NCBI RefSeq assembly: GCF_013410375.1
Contig: NZ_JACCFL010000001.1
Span: 3,782,001-3,846,000, forward strand
From: Leifsonia shinshuensis
Lineage (GTDB): Bacteria; Actinomycetota; Actinomycetes; Actinomycetales; Microbacteriaceae
Direction of reading: 5' to 3'
DNA: 64,000 nt
The notes below the pieces were generated by a model. It was given only the letters and a program-made list of their open reading frames with translations. It made no database searches and was not told the DNA's origin. Position numbers and translations under genes: made by a program. This document shows, one piece after another, positions 26,362 through 33,600 of this stretch. The stretch's first letter is position 1. Each line of letters opens with the position of its first letter.

Positions 26362-26412
26362 GGGGTCGCAACACGCCGCTAAACGGCGTGCGTAACGGCG
26401 TGTTGCGACCCC
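26362..26412. terminator. Perfect 17-bp hairpin with an alternative inner hairpin
   Basis: GGGGTCGCAACACGCCG (26362-26378) pairs perfectly with CGGCGTGTTGCGACCCC (26396-26412). The left arm can instead form a short hairpin CACGCCG/CGGCGTG (26372-26378 with 26384-26390). It lies between convergent pucR and a small membrane gene, so it may terminate both, although no T tract follows on either strand. Confidence 0.6.
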
Positions 26413-26446
26413 TGTGTGCACGGCGCTGGGCGCGGCGCTGAGCCGG

Positions 26447-26728
26447 TCAGCGGTCGGCGGGGACCAGCGCGTCGGGCGCGGGGGCCTCCGCGGGGCGGGA
26501 GGCCGCGCGCAGGCGGGTGATGACGAGGGTGCCCGCGGCGGCGGCGGCCGCGATGAAGAAGAGGGCGGCGATCGCGAGGTCCGCCCACTGCCGGCGGGTG
26601 AAGCCGTCGTGGTGGCCGACGGCGACCGTGGCCAGCCCGTGGTCGACGGCGGGGGTGGTCAGCGCGCCCAGTGCGACGGCCGCGACGACGAACGCGAACC
26701 CGAACAACGACCAGACCACACTGCGCAT
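26447..26728 (-). CDS. Small membrane protein, 93 aa
   Basis: I do not recognise the family. Two hydrophobic helices are clear: VVWSLFGFAFVVAAVALGAL (4-23) and LAIAALFFIAAAAAAGTLVI (51-70). They are separated by a polar loop with VAVGHHDGFTRRQW. A Pro/Ala-rich C-terminal tail ends the protein. Both termini are probably cytoplasmic. TTCAAT lies 6 nt before ATG 26728, a weak leaderless-type signal, and GGAG is close by. It is a single gene between a strong hairpin and ddl. Confidence 0.65.
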   Translation of the reverse strand: MRSVVWSLFGFAFVVAAVALGALTTPAVDHGLATVAVGHHDGFTRRQWADLAIAALFFIAAAAAAGTLVITRLRAASRPAEAPAPDALVPADR

Positions 26729-26833
26729 GACTCCATTGAAACCCTCGCGGTCCGCCGGGCAACCCCGGCAGGCCGATCGTTACCGGTCGTTCAGGTTCGC
26801 CGCGCCCGCGGATGGCCGCTCTGCCGCGTCGGC

Positions 26834-27826
26834 TCAGCGCAGCGCGAGCTCGCAGATCCGGCGGCAGAGCTCGGCGTAGCCGATCCCCACGGCCGCCGCG
26901 GACTGCGGGAGCAGGCTGGTCGCGGTGAGGCCCGGCAGCGAGTTGACCTCGATCGTCCAGAGCACGCCGTCGCGGTCCAGCCGGAAGTCGGTGCGGCTGT
27001 AGCCGGACAGCCGCAGCGCCCGGTGCGCCGTCAGCGCCGCCGCCCTGGCCTCCGCCGCGACCTCGGCGGGGACGTCGGCCGGGAAGGTCTCGGCCACCGC
27101 GCCGGGCTGGTACTTGTCGCCGTAGGTGAACGCCGCCTCGGGGTCGACCGCGATCTCCCCCACGGCGAGCGCCTCGTCGCCGAGCACGCCGACGGTCAGC
27201 TCGCGCCCCGGCACGAAGCGCTCCAACAGCACCGGGCCGAACACCCCCGCCTTCGCGACCGCGGCCTCCAGCTCGTCGGGGTCGCGCACGATGCTGAGCC
27301 CGACGGTGGAGCCCTGCGCGTTCGGCTTCACGACCACCGGCAGCCCGAGCTCCGCCGCCGCGGCCCCGGGCTCGAGCGGGTCGAGGAACCAGTCGGGGGT
27401 GCGCACCTCGGCCTGGAGGAGGACGCGCTTGGTGAGCTCCTTGTCCATCGCGAGCCCGCTCCCGAGCGGCCCGGACCCGGTGTACGGGACGCCGGCCAGC
27501 TGGAGCAGCGCCTGCAGCTCTCCGTTCTCGCCCGAGCCGCCGTGCAGCGCGAGGAACACCAGATCGACGCCGGCGACGTCCGCGGGCAGCCGCAGCGCGC
27601 TCCCGGCGCCGGCGAGCCGGGCCAGGGCGGTCGACTCGGGAGGCGCGACGCCGACGGCGCCGGTCAGCACCCGCTCCTCCGCGGCGGCGTCGAGCGCGCC
27701 GGAGGCGGTGTCCACCGCCAGGACCTCGTGGCCGAGCCCGCGCAGTGCGCGCACCACCGGCGCCGCACTGGCGATCGAGACATCGCGCTCCTCACTGGAG
27801 CCGCCGAACAGCACTGCGATCCGCAT
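26834..27826 (-). CDS. ddl: D-alanine--D-alanine ligase (ATP-grasp)
   Basis: A 330-residue ligase that joins two D-Ala for peptidoglycan precursors, in the cytosol. MRIAVLFGGSSEERDVSIAS is the Ddl N-terminus. LVFLALHGGSGENGELQALL (about 88-107), PLGSGLAMDKELTKRVL, LPVVVKPNAQGSTVGLSIV and TIEVNSLPGLTATSLLPQSA supply ATP-grasp and substrate motifs. TACCGT lies 6 nt before ATG 27826 (27833-27838), so the start is probably leaderless. A 56-bp repeat with GAGTACGCG sites (27852-27907) begins 25 bp upstream and covers the expected -35. It is not in a cell-wall gene cluster and may be a second ligase copy; one copy cannot show that. Confidence 0.92.
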   Translation of the reverse strand: MRIAVLFGGSSEERDVSIASAAPVVRALRGLGHEVLAVDTASGALDAAAEERVLTGAVGVAPPESTALARLAGAGSALRLPADVAGVDLVFLALHGGSGENGELQALLQLAGVPYTGSGPLGSGLAMDKELTKRVLLQAEVRTPDWFLDPLEPGAAAAELGLPVVVKPNAQGSTVGLSIVRDPDELEAAVAKAGVFGPVLLERFVPGRELTVGVLGDEALAVGEIAVDPEAAFTYGDKYQPGAVAETFPADVPAEVAAEARAAALTAHRALRLSGYSRTDFRLDRDGVLWTIEVNSLPGLTATSLLPQSAAAVGIGYAELCRRICELALR

Positions 27827-27851
27827 CCCGCCACGGTACCGACAACCCGCC

Positions 27852-27907
27852 GAGTACGCGAACAATCCGCGTACTCGAGCGTTTCGGCCTGATTATTCGC
27901 GTACTCG
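27852..27907. repeat. Three-site repeat element, copy 1 (GAGTACGCG)
   Basis: GAGTACGCG at 27852-27860 and CGCGTACTC at 27868-27876 and 27898-27906. The element shares 42 of 56 positions with 31490-31545, with all three sites at the same offsets (0, 16, 46). It sits just upstream of ddl, covering the likely -35 region. Confidence 0.75.
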
Positions 27908-27932
27908 ACGGTCTCGGGAGCGGGGGCGGGGG

Positions 27933-28778
27933 TCAGGCTTCGCGGGTGATGGAGACGGACACGAAGAGCTCCGACCCCGCCGCGCCGGAGTAGACGCCGC
28001 GGAGCGGGGCCACGTCGGCGTAGTCGCGGCCGTGGCCGACGCGGATGTGCCTGTCGCCGATCTCGATGCCGTTGGTCGGGTCGTAGCCGTGCCACCCGCC
28101 GCAGAACCACTCCACCCAGGCGTGCGACTCGCCGACCACCGTCTCGCCCACCGCCGCGTCCGCCTTCGGGTGCAGGTAGCCGGACACGTAGCGGGCCGGG
28201 ATGCCGACCGAGCGGAGCGCGCCGATCGCGACGTGCGCGATGTCCTGGCAGACGCCGCCGCGCGCCTCCCACGCCTCGCCCGCCGTCGTGCGTACGCCGG
28301 TGACCCCGCTCTCGTAGGTCATCGCCTCGCCGACCGCGACCGCGATCGCGTGCGCCGTCGCACAGGGGTCGTCCTCCGCGGCGCCGGCCGACGCCGCGAA
28401 GGCGGCGAGCGACGCGGACGGCTCGGTCAGCGGGGTCTGCCGCAGCTGCTGCACGCACTCCCCGGAACGCGCCACGGCCGCCGCCAGCTCCTCCCACCCC
28501 AGAGGGTCCGGCGCGCGCGCCGCGTCCAGCACCTCCACCAGGCTGGTCGCCGTGATCGTCAGCTCGCGGTGCGGGTTCAGCACGTCGAAGGCCAGGACGC
28601 GCGTGCCCCAGTAGTCGGTGTACTGGTGGTGCGACGACACCGGCCGCACGTCCAGGGCGCTGTGCAGCACCAGCTGCCGTTCGCCGGAGGCCGGCAGCAT
28701 CCGCGCCTCGTTGTAGGAGGCCGACACCTCCGCCCCGTACCGGTAACCGGTCGAGTGGGTCACCCGCAGCCGCTTCAC
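27933..28778 (-). CDS. Transglutaminase-like cysteine protease domain protein
   Basis: A 281-residue transglutaminase-fold protein. An N-terminal domain begins KRLRVTHSTGYRYGAEV with the typical YNEARMLP. The catalytic triad is visible as Cys in ARGGVCQDIAHVAIG (about 178), His in VVGESHAWVEWF (about 219) and Asp in GYDPTNG (about 235). This family is regularly encoded with alpha-E and circularly permuted ATP-grasp proteins, as here. GTG 28778 overlaps the alpha-E stop (GTGA). It is probably cytosolic, processing or hydrolysing a peptide-like product of its partners; the substrate is unknown. Confidence 0.92.
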   Translation of the reverse strand: MKRLRVTHSTGYRYGAEVSASYNEARMLPASGERQLVLHSALDVRPVSSHHQYTDYWGTRVLAFDVLNPHRELTITATSLVEVLDAARAPDPLGWEELAAAVARSGECVQQLRQTPLTEPSASLAAFAASAGAAEDDPCATAHAIAVAVGEAMTYESGVTGVRTTAGEAWEARGGVCQDIAHVAIGALRSVGIPARYVSGYLHPKADAAVGETVVGESHAWVEWFCGGWHGYDPTNGIEIGDRHIRVGHGRDYADVAPLRGVYSGAAGSELFVSVSITREA

Positions 28779-29701
28779 ACCCGCTCCCCCGTCCAGCTCG
28801 GCGCCGTGCTCTCCGGGAAGTAGCGGCGGGTGATCGCGGACGTCGCCGCGCTGGTCGCGTCCTGGATGGCGGACATGTGCGCGGGGAGGTCGTCCAGCAC
28901 CTCCGCGACCGGCCGGAACTCCAGCTCGCTCTGCACCTGGCCGAGCAGCCGCACCGCCCGGTCGGACACCCCGGCGCGCTCGTGCCGCGGCTCGATGTCG
29001 CGCAGGCTCTCCACCGCGCGCGTGATCGCGTACAGGATCGACCGGGGGAACAGCCGGTCGTGCAGCAGGAACTCCGCCGCGTTCCGGGTGGAGGGCACGC
29101 CCCGGTAGGTCCGCAGGTACGCCTCGTAGGCGCCGCAGGAGCGCAGGATGGTCGTCCAGCTCGGGCCGCTCGCCTCCGTGAGCGAGCGGGTGGCGAGCAG
29201 CCGCGCGGTCATGTCGGCCCGCTCCAGGCTGCGGCCCAGCGTGAAGAAGTGCCAGGCCTCGTCCCGGCTGGCCCCGGAGTCCATGATCCCCACGGCGAGC
29301 GCGGTGCGGTCGCGCACCCAGGTGAAGAACTCGTGCACCTTGTCGCTGGTCACCCGCCGCGGCACCCCGGCGGCCGTGGTGTTGAGGCACTCCCACAGCT
29401 CGGTCGAGACGATCTCCCTGGCGCGGCGGGCGTTCTCCCGCGCCGCGCCGAGGGAGTAGGCGATGGAGGCCGGGGTGCCGCGGTCGACGGCGAGCAGGCG
29501 CAGGACGTCCTCCCGGGCGATCGGCCCGGGGACGGCGGCGGATCCCATCACCCCGAGCAGCGACCGGCAGGCGGTGTCCTCGTCGATCCACGGGTCCTCC
29601 AGCAGCAGCTGGAGGTGGACGTCGAGGATGCGCGCGGTGCCGTCGCTGCGCTCGACGTAGCGGCCGATCCAGAAGAGGGAGGAGGCGATCCGGCTGAGCA
29701 T
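28775..29701 (-). CDS. Alpha-E domain protein
   Basis: A 308-residue, mostly helical protein of the alpha-E family. The signature start MLSRIASSLFWIGRYVERSD is clear, followed by TARILDVHLQLLLEDPW and, further on, WHFFTLGRSLERADMTARLL. The biochemical function is not established. It is nearly always encoded between a circularly permuted ATP-grasp protein and a transglutaminase-like protein, exactly the arrangement here. ATG 29701 shares one base with the upstream stop (TGATG), and its own stop overlaps the transglutaminase start. It probably acts as a partner in a ligase or peptide-modifying complex. Confidence 0.92.
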   Translation of the reverse strand: MLSRIASSLFWIGRYVERSDGTARILDVHLQLLLEDPWIDEDTACRSLLGVMGSAAVPGPIAREDVLRLLAVDRGTPASIAYSLGAARENARRAREIVSTELWECLNTTAAGVPRRVTSDKVHEFFTWVRDRTALAVGIMDSGASRDEAWHFFTLGRSLERADMTARLLATRSLTEASGPSWTTILRSCGAYEAYLRTYRGVPSTRNAAEFLLHDRLFPRSILYAITRAVESLRDIEPRHERAGVSDRAVRLLGQVQSELEFRPVAEVLDDLPAHMSAIQDATSAATSAITRRYFPESTAPSWTGERV

Positions 29702-31422
29702 CAGGGCGCCTCCCGTCGCGGCGCCGCCGCGGTCCGCTGCTGCTGCTGTTGCTGCTGTTGCTGCTGCTGGTCGGTGCGCGGGGCGTCCTCCCGCGAGTGC
29801 TCCGGCGCGGGCAGCGGAGGCGCCGCGGCCTGGTCCGCGACGAGGCCGGGGAGGTTCCTGGGCTCCGGCCGGTCCTCCCGGGGCGCCGCCGGCCCGCCGG
29901 TGCCCTCTTCGCCCGCCGCGTGCGCTCCCTCCACCTGGGTCCCCGCCACCGGCGCGCCCACCACCCAGGTGTCCTTCGATCCGCCGCCCTGGCTGCTGTT
30001 CACCACGAGCTGCCCCTCCGCGAGCGCCACCCGGGTCAGGCCGCCGGGGAGCACCCAGATGTCCCGCCCGTCGTTCACCGCGAAGGGCCGCAGGTCGACG
30101 TGGCGCGGCCGCATGCCGTCGTCCACGAGCGTGGGGATGGTGGAGAGCTGCACGACCGGTTGCGCGATCCAGCCGCGCGGGTCGGCGACGAGCTGTGCGC
30201 GCAGCCGGGCCAGCTCCTTGCGGTCGGCGTCGGGGCCGATGACCAGTCCCTTGCCGCCGGAGCCGTCGACCGGCTTCACGACCAGCTCGTCCAGCCGGTC
30301 GAGCACCTCGGCGAGCGCGTCCGGCTCTTCCAGCCGCCAGGTGTCCACGTTGGGGAGGATCGGCTCCTCGGCCAGGTAGTAGCGGATCAGGTCGGGCAGG
30401 TAGGTGTAGACCAGCTTGTCGTCGGCGACGCCGTTGCCGACCGCGTTGGCGATGGTCACGGTGCCGAGCCGGGCGGCCAGCATGAGCCCGGGCGTCCCGA
30501 GAACCGAGTCGACGCGGAACTGCAGCGGGTCGATGAAGTCGTCGTCGATCCGGCGGTAGATCACGTCCACCCGCTGCGGGCCGGAGGTGGTGCGCATCCA
30601 CACCGTCCCGCCGGAGCAGAACAGGTCGCGGCCCTCCACCAGCTCGACCCCCATCAGCCGGGCGAGGAGGGTGTGCTCGAAGTAGGCGGAGTTGTACACG
30701 CCGGGGGTGAGCACGACGACGTTCGGGTTCTCCATCCCGCCCGGTGCGCTCGCCTTGAGCGCCTGCAGCAGCCGGTAGGGATAGTCCCCGACCGGCCGGA
30801 CGCGCATCGAGGTGAACAGCTCCGGCAGCGTCTGCGCCATCACCCGGCGGTTGGAGATCACGTACGAGACACCGCTCGGCACCCGGACGTTGTCCTCCAG
30901 CACCCGCCAGCCGCCCTGCTCGTCCCGGATCAGGTCGATCCCGGAGACGTGGATGCGCACCCCGTTGGCGCTCTCCACGCCCGCCGCTGCGCGGTGGAAG
31001 TGCGCGGACGAGGTGATCAGCCCGGCCGGGATGACACCGTCGCGGACCGCGTTCTGGCCGCCGTAGACGTCGCTGAGGAAGGCCTCCAGGGCGCGGACGC
31101 GCTGCTTCACGCCGCCCTCGATCCGCGCCCACTCGGACTGCTCGATCACGCGCGGCACGGCGTCGAGGGGGAACGGCCGCTCCTCCCCCGCGAAGTCGAA
31201 GGTGACGCCCTGGGCGAGGTAGGAGCTGGCGAGCGCGTCGGTGCGGCCGCGGAGCTCCTCCTGCGTCAGCGCGGCCAGCGCGGTGAACAGCTCGCGGTAG
31301 GGGGGCCGGGTGCGCTCGGCGGCGGCGCCGCGGGTGCCGGCGAACATCTCGTCGAACGGCGCCGTGCGGCCGCGGCGCCGCCGCGCGGCGTGCGTGCCGT
31401 ACCCGCCGAACAGATCGCCCAT
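29701..31422 (-). CDS. Circularly permuted ATP-grasp protein with poly-Gln tail
   Basis: A 573-residue protein of the circularly permuted ATP-grasp family, related in fold to glutamate-cysteine ligases. Core motifs include QGVTFDFAGEERPFPLDAVP, WRVLEDNVRVPSGVSYVI, VDVIYRRIDDDFIDP, ANAVGNGVADDKLVYTYLPD and ELVVKPVDGSGGKGLVIGP. The C-terminal 85 residues are low complexity and carry 11 consecutive Gln encoded by CAG/CAA. TAGCGT lies 6 nt before ATG 31422 (31429-31434), so it is probably leaderless. It heads a three-gene coupled operon and likely makes an amide or peptide bond on an unknown small substrate. Confidence 0.9.
   Translation of the reverse strand: MGDLFGGYGTHAARRRRGRTAPFDEMFAGTRGAAAERTRPPYRELFTALAALTQEELRGRTDALASSYLAQGVTFDFAGEERPFPLDAVPRVIEQSEWARIEGGVKQRVRALEAFLSDVYGGQNAVRDGVIPAGLITSSAHFHRAAAGVESANGVRIHVSGIDLIRDEQGGWRVLEDNVRVPSGVSYVISNRRVMAQTLPELFTSMRVRPVGDYPYRLLQALKASAPGGMENPNVVVLTPGVYNSAYFEHTLLARLMGVELVEGRDLFCSGGTVWMRTTSGPQRVDVIYRRIDDDFIDPLQFRVDSVLGTPGLMLAARLGTVTIANAVGNGVADDKLVYTYLPDLIRYYLAEEPILPNVDTWRLEEPDALAEVLDRLDELVVKPVDGSGGKGLVIGPDADRKELARLRAQLVADPRGWIAQPVVQLSTIPTLVDDGMRPRHVDLRPFAVNDGRDIWVLPGGLTRVALAEGQLVVNSSQGGGSKDTWVVGAPVAGTQVEGAHAAGEEGTGGPAAPREDRPEPRNLPGLVADQAAAPPLPAPEHSREDAPRTDQQQQQQQQQQQRTAAAPRREAP
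29737..29769. repeat. CTG/TTG trinucleotide repeat coding for Gln11
   Basis: Eleven in-frame triplets (plus strand: four CTG, TTG, two CTG, TTG, three CTG) encode 11 Gln on the minus strand near the C-terminus of the ATP-grasp gene. Copy-number change would alter tract length without shifting frame. Confidence 0.85.
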
Positions 31423-31489
31423 GGCAGGACGCTACCGAGCGTCGGTTTCCCCCAGATTTCGCCAGGTTTCCGCCACGTCACAACCGGTT

Positions 31490-31545
31490 GAGTACGCGAA
31501 TAGTCTGCGTACTTCGCGGTTTTCGCCTGAATTTCTGCGTACTCG
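31490..31545. repeat. Three-site repeat element, copy 2 (GAGTACGCG)
   Basis: GAGTACGCG at 31490-31498, TGCGTACTT at 31506-31514 and TGCGTACTC at 31536-31544, the same offsets as the element at 27852. It lies between divergent genes, ending 23 bp before the aldose epimerase ATG and 67 bp upstream of the ATP-grasp start. Confidence 0.75.
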
Positions 31546-31568
31546 GCTGTTGCCGACAGAATGGGCGG

Positions 31569-32483
31569 ATGAGCATTCCGATTTCGGGCACGCACTTCGG
31601 GTTGACCGCCGGCGACTACCACGCGACCATCGCTTCGGTGGGCGCGTCGCTGCGGACCCTGGAGTTCGACGGCAGGCCCCTCGTGGTCCCGTTCGACGCC
31701 GACGAGGTGCGCCCGGCCTTCCGCGGCGCGACGCTCGCGCCGTGGCCGAACCGGGTGGTCGACGGCCGGTACACGTTCGGCGGTGTGGCGCAGCAGCTCC
31801 CGCTCACCGAGCCGGGCCGCGGCCACGCCCTGCACGGCCTCGCCACGTGGCTCGACTTCACCGCGATCGACCGCGCGGCGGACAGCGTGACCCTCGCGGC
31901 GACCATCGAGGCGCAGGACGGCTACCCGCACCGGGTGGAGGTCGCGGTCGCGTTCGTGCTGGACGACGACGGCCTGCACACCACCGTGACCGGCACCAAC
32001 ACCGGCTCGTCGCCGGCGCCGTGGGGCACCGGTCCGCACCCGTACCTGGTCGCGGGCGAGGGCCGCGTCGACGACTGGACGCTCGACCTCCCGGCCGACC
32101 GGGTGCTGACGGTGACCGAGGACCGGCTCATCCCGGTGGGTCTCGCCGACGTGATGGGAGGCCCCTTCGACTTCCGCGCTGCGCGACCGATCGGCGACAC
32201 GTTCATCGACCACGCGTTCACCGGGCTGCGCCGCGACGCCGACGGCACGGCGACGGTCTCGCTGATCGCCCCGGAGGGCACCGGCGTGGCGATGACGTGG
32301 GACGCGGCGTGCCCGTGGGTGCAGGTGCACACGGCCGACCGCGACATCCCGGAGCTGAACCGCCTGGGCCTCGCGGTCGAGCCGATGACGTGCCCGCCGG
32401 ACGCGTTCAACTCGGGCACCGACCTGATCGTGCTCGCACCGGGCGAGTCGGCCGCGGCGGGGTGGACGATCCGGGCGCTCTAG
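31569..32483 (+). CDS. Aldose 1-epimerase family protein
   Basis: A 304-residue galactose-mutarotase-fold protein. Markers are FRGATLAPWPNRVVDGRYTF (about 52-71), GRGHALHGLATWLDF with the catalytic-type His, TNTGSSPAPWGTGPHPYLV with the second His region, and AVEPMTCPPDAFNSG near the C-terminus carrying the catalytic Glu. Predicted to interconvert sugar anomers in the cytosol; specificity cannot be read. CAGAAT lies 6 nt before ATG 31569, a leaderless-type signal. The stop overlaps the convergent membrane-protein stop by 4 bp (CTAG). Confidence 0.9.
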   Translation: MSIPISGTHFGLTAGDYHATIASVGASLRTLEFDGRPLVVPFDADEVRPAFRGATLAPWPNRVVDGRYTFGGVAQQLPLTEPGRGHALHGLATWLDFTAIDRAADSVTLAATIEAQDGYPHRVEVAVAFVLDDDGLHTTVTGTNTGSSPAPWGTGPHPYLVAGEGRVDDWTLDLPADRVLTVTEDRLIPVGLADVMGGPFDFRAARPIGDTFIDHAFTGLRRDADGTATVSLIAPEGTGVAMTWDAACPWVQVHTADRDIPELNRLGLAVEPMTCPPDAFNSGTDLIVLAPGESAAAGWTIRAL

Positions 32484-33133
32484 CCCGAGGGGGCGGCGGG
32501 CGCCTCGATCGTGCGCGGGGAGCGCAGTCCCTGAACGAGGAAGAGCACGCCGGTCAGCAGCAGCCCGGACGGGATCGCGACGAGCCCCCAGAGCCAGGCG
32601 TCGGTCGCAACCGGGAGGGGTATCCGGCCCAGCACATGCGTGGCCACCAGCAGCAGCGCGAGGGCCGGGAGCGCCCAGCGAGCCGGCCCGGTGAGCACTC
32701 CGGCCCGGAAGGCGGCCAGGGCAGCGACGATGAGGGCGACCACGCGGACGAGCGCAAGGGCCCAGAACAGGATGCTGACGACCGCCATCTGTCCCGGACT
32801 CACGGCGACTACGGTCAGGTTCATCGAGACGTATCCGGCCGACACAACGCTCGTCAGGGCGAACACCACGAGGGCGGTCCTTCCGACCCGAGACGCACCG
32901 GCGATGCCCCGCTCACCGCGGACACCGAACGCCAGCAGGACGAACGCGATGACCAGGACGGCGGCGGATGCCGTCCCGGCGAAGGGCGTGACCGCGAAGT
33001 ACAGCCACGACGTGCCCGGTGGCGGGAAGATCCAGCCCACCTCCGCAACGATCGGCACCACCGTCGCGAGCACGAGGCCCGCCCCGCCCCATATCAGCGT
33101 GGCCCGCGACGCGCTCACCGGCTCATCCGTCAC
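32480..33133 (-). CDS. Polytopic membrane protein, 217 aa
   Basis: I do not recognise the family. About six hydrophobic helices are seen: LIWGGAGLVLATVVPIVAEV, AVTPFAGTASAAVLVIAFVL, ALVVFALTSVVSAGYVSMNL, a VSILFWALALVRVVALIVAA stretch, ALPALALLLVATHVLG and LVAIPSGLLLTGVLFLVQ. GTG 33133 is chosen because GGGAG lies 6 nt upstream; upstream in-frame codons would only add a basic, non-membrane stretch. It is convergent and overlapping with the aldose epimerase gene. A 467-bp gene-poor gap lies upstream. Confidence 0.7.
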   Translation of the reverse strand: MTDEPVSASRATLIWGGAGLVLATVVPIVAEVGWIFPPPGTSWLYFAVTPFAGTASAAVLVIAFVLLAFGVRGERGIAGASRVGRTALVVFALTSVVSAGYVSMNLTVVAVSPGQMAVVSILFWALALVRVVALIVAALAAFRAGVLTGPARWALPALALLLVATHVLGRIPLPVATDAWLWGLVAIPSGLLLTGVLFLVQGLRSPRTIEAPAAPSG

Positions 33134-33286
33134 GTCCCACTCCCTCGTCGATCCGAGCCGCAGACAACGGCCCAGCGGACGCCCCACCCGCGGCACCCAT
33201 CGAAGAGACTCTGCTGAAGCGCTCCCGAAACGTCAAGCACCATCACATCTTTCGACCTCAGCTGCGCGAGTTTCCCGGAAAACGGG

Positions 33287-33324
33287 CGATGCCCCCAGCG
33301 GAACCCGACCGGCTGGGGGCATCG
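33287..33324. other. 13-bp perfect stem-loop in gene-poor gap
   Basis: CGATGCCCCCAGC (33287-33299) pairs with GCTGGGGGCATCG (33312-33324) around a 12-nt loop. It lies within the 33134-33600 gap, in which I see no supported gene. There is no T tract. It could be a terminator reading from either side or a structured RNA element. Confidence 0.5.
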
Positions 33325-33504
33325 AATGGCTGCACTAGGAGCAGCGTGGCATTGATGACGAAGGCGAGTACCCGTTCTCACCTGCCGTCTGCCACCGGGC
33401 CACCGGATGCTTCACGGTGCCCGTAGTCACACGATACATGCCCCATGTGAGATTTCGCAGGTTTCCGGGATGCTATGAAAGCATTTCCGGGCGTTCGTCA
33501 CCGG

Positions 33505-33587
33505 CGGCCGGGACGCGCATCCCACGACGGTGCGCGTCCCGGCCGACCGGGAGTGGTGCGCGCGGCCATCCACGACTGGCCGCGCGC
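33505..33587 (-). terminator. Two tandem stem-loops downstream of the amine oxidase
   Basis: First (nearest the stop), GCGCGCGGCCA (33558-33568) pairs with TGGCCGCGCGC (33577-33587). Second, a 15-bp perfect stem pairs 33505-33519 with 33531-33545 (arm contains GGGACGCGCA). Both start within 100 bp after the minus-strand stop at 33601. No U tract follows, as is common for high-GC terminators. Confidence 0.55.
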
Positions 33588-33600
33588 GGTCTGGGGAGGC

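Noticed and set aside
33130-33381. Minus-strand 83-codon frame in the 33134-33600 gap
   Set aside because: No recognisable family, poor start context, and it runs through a perfect 13-bp stem-loop; treated as non-coding.
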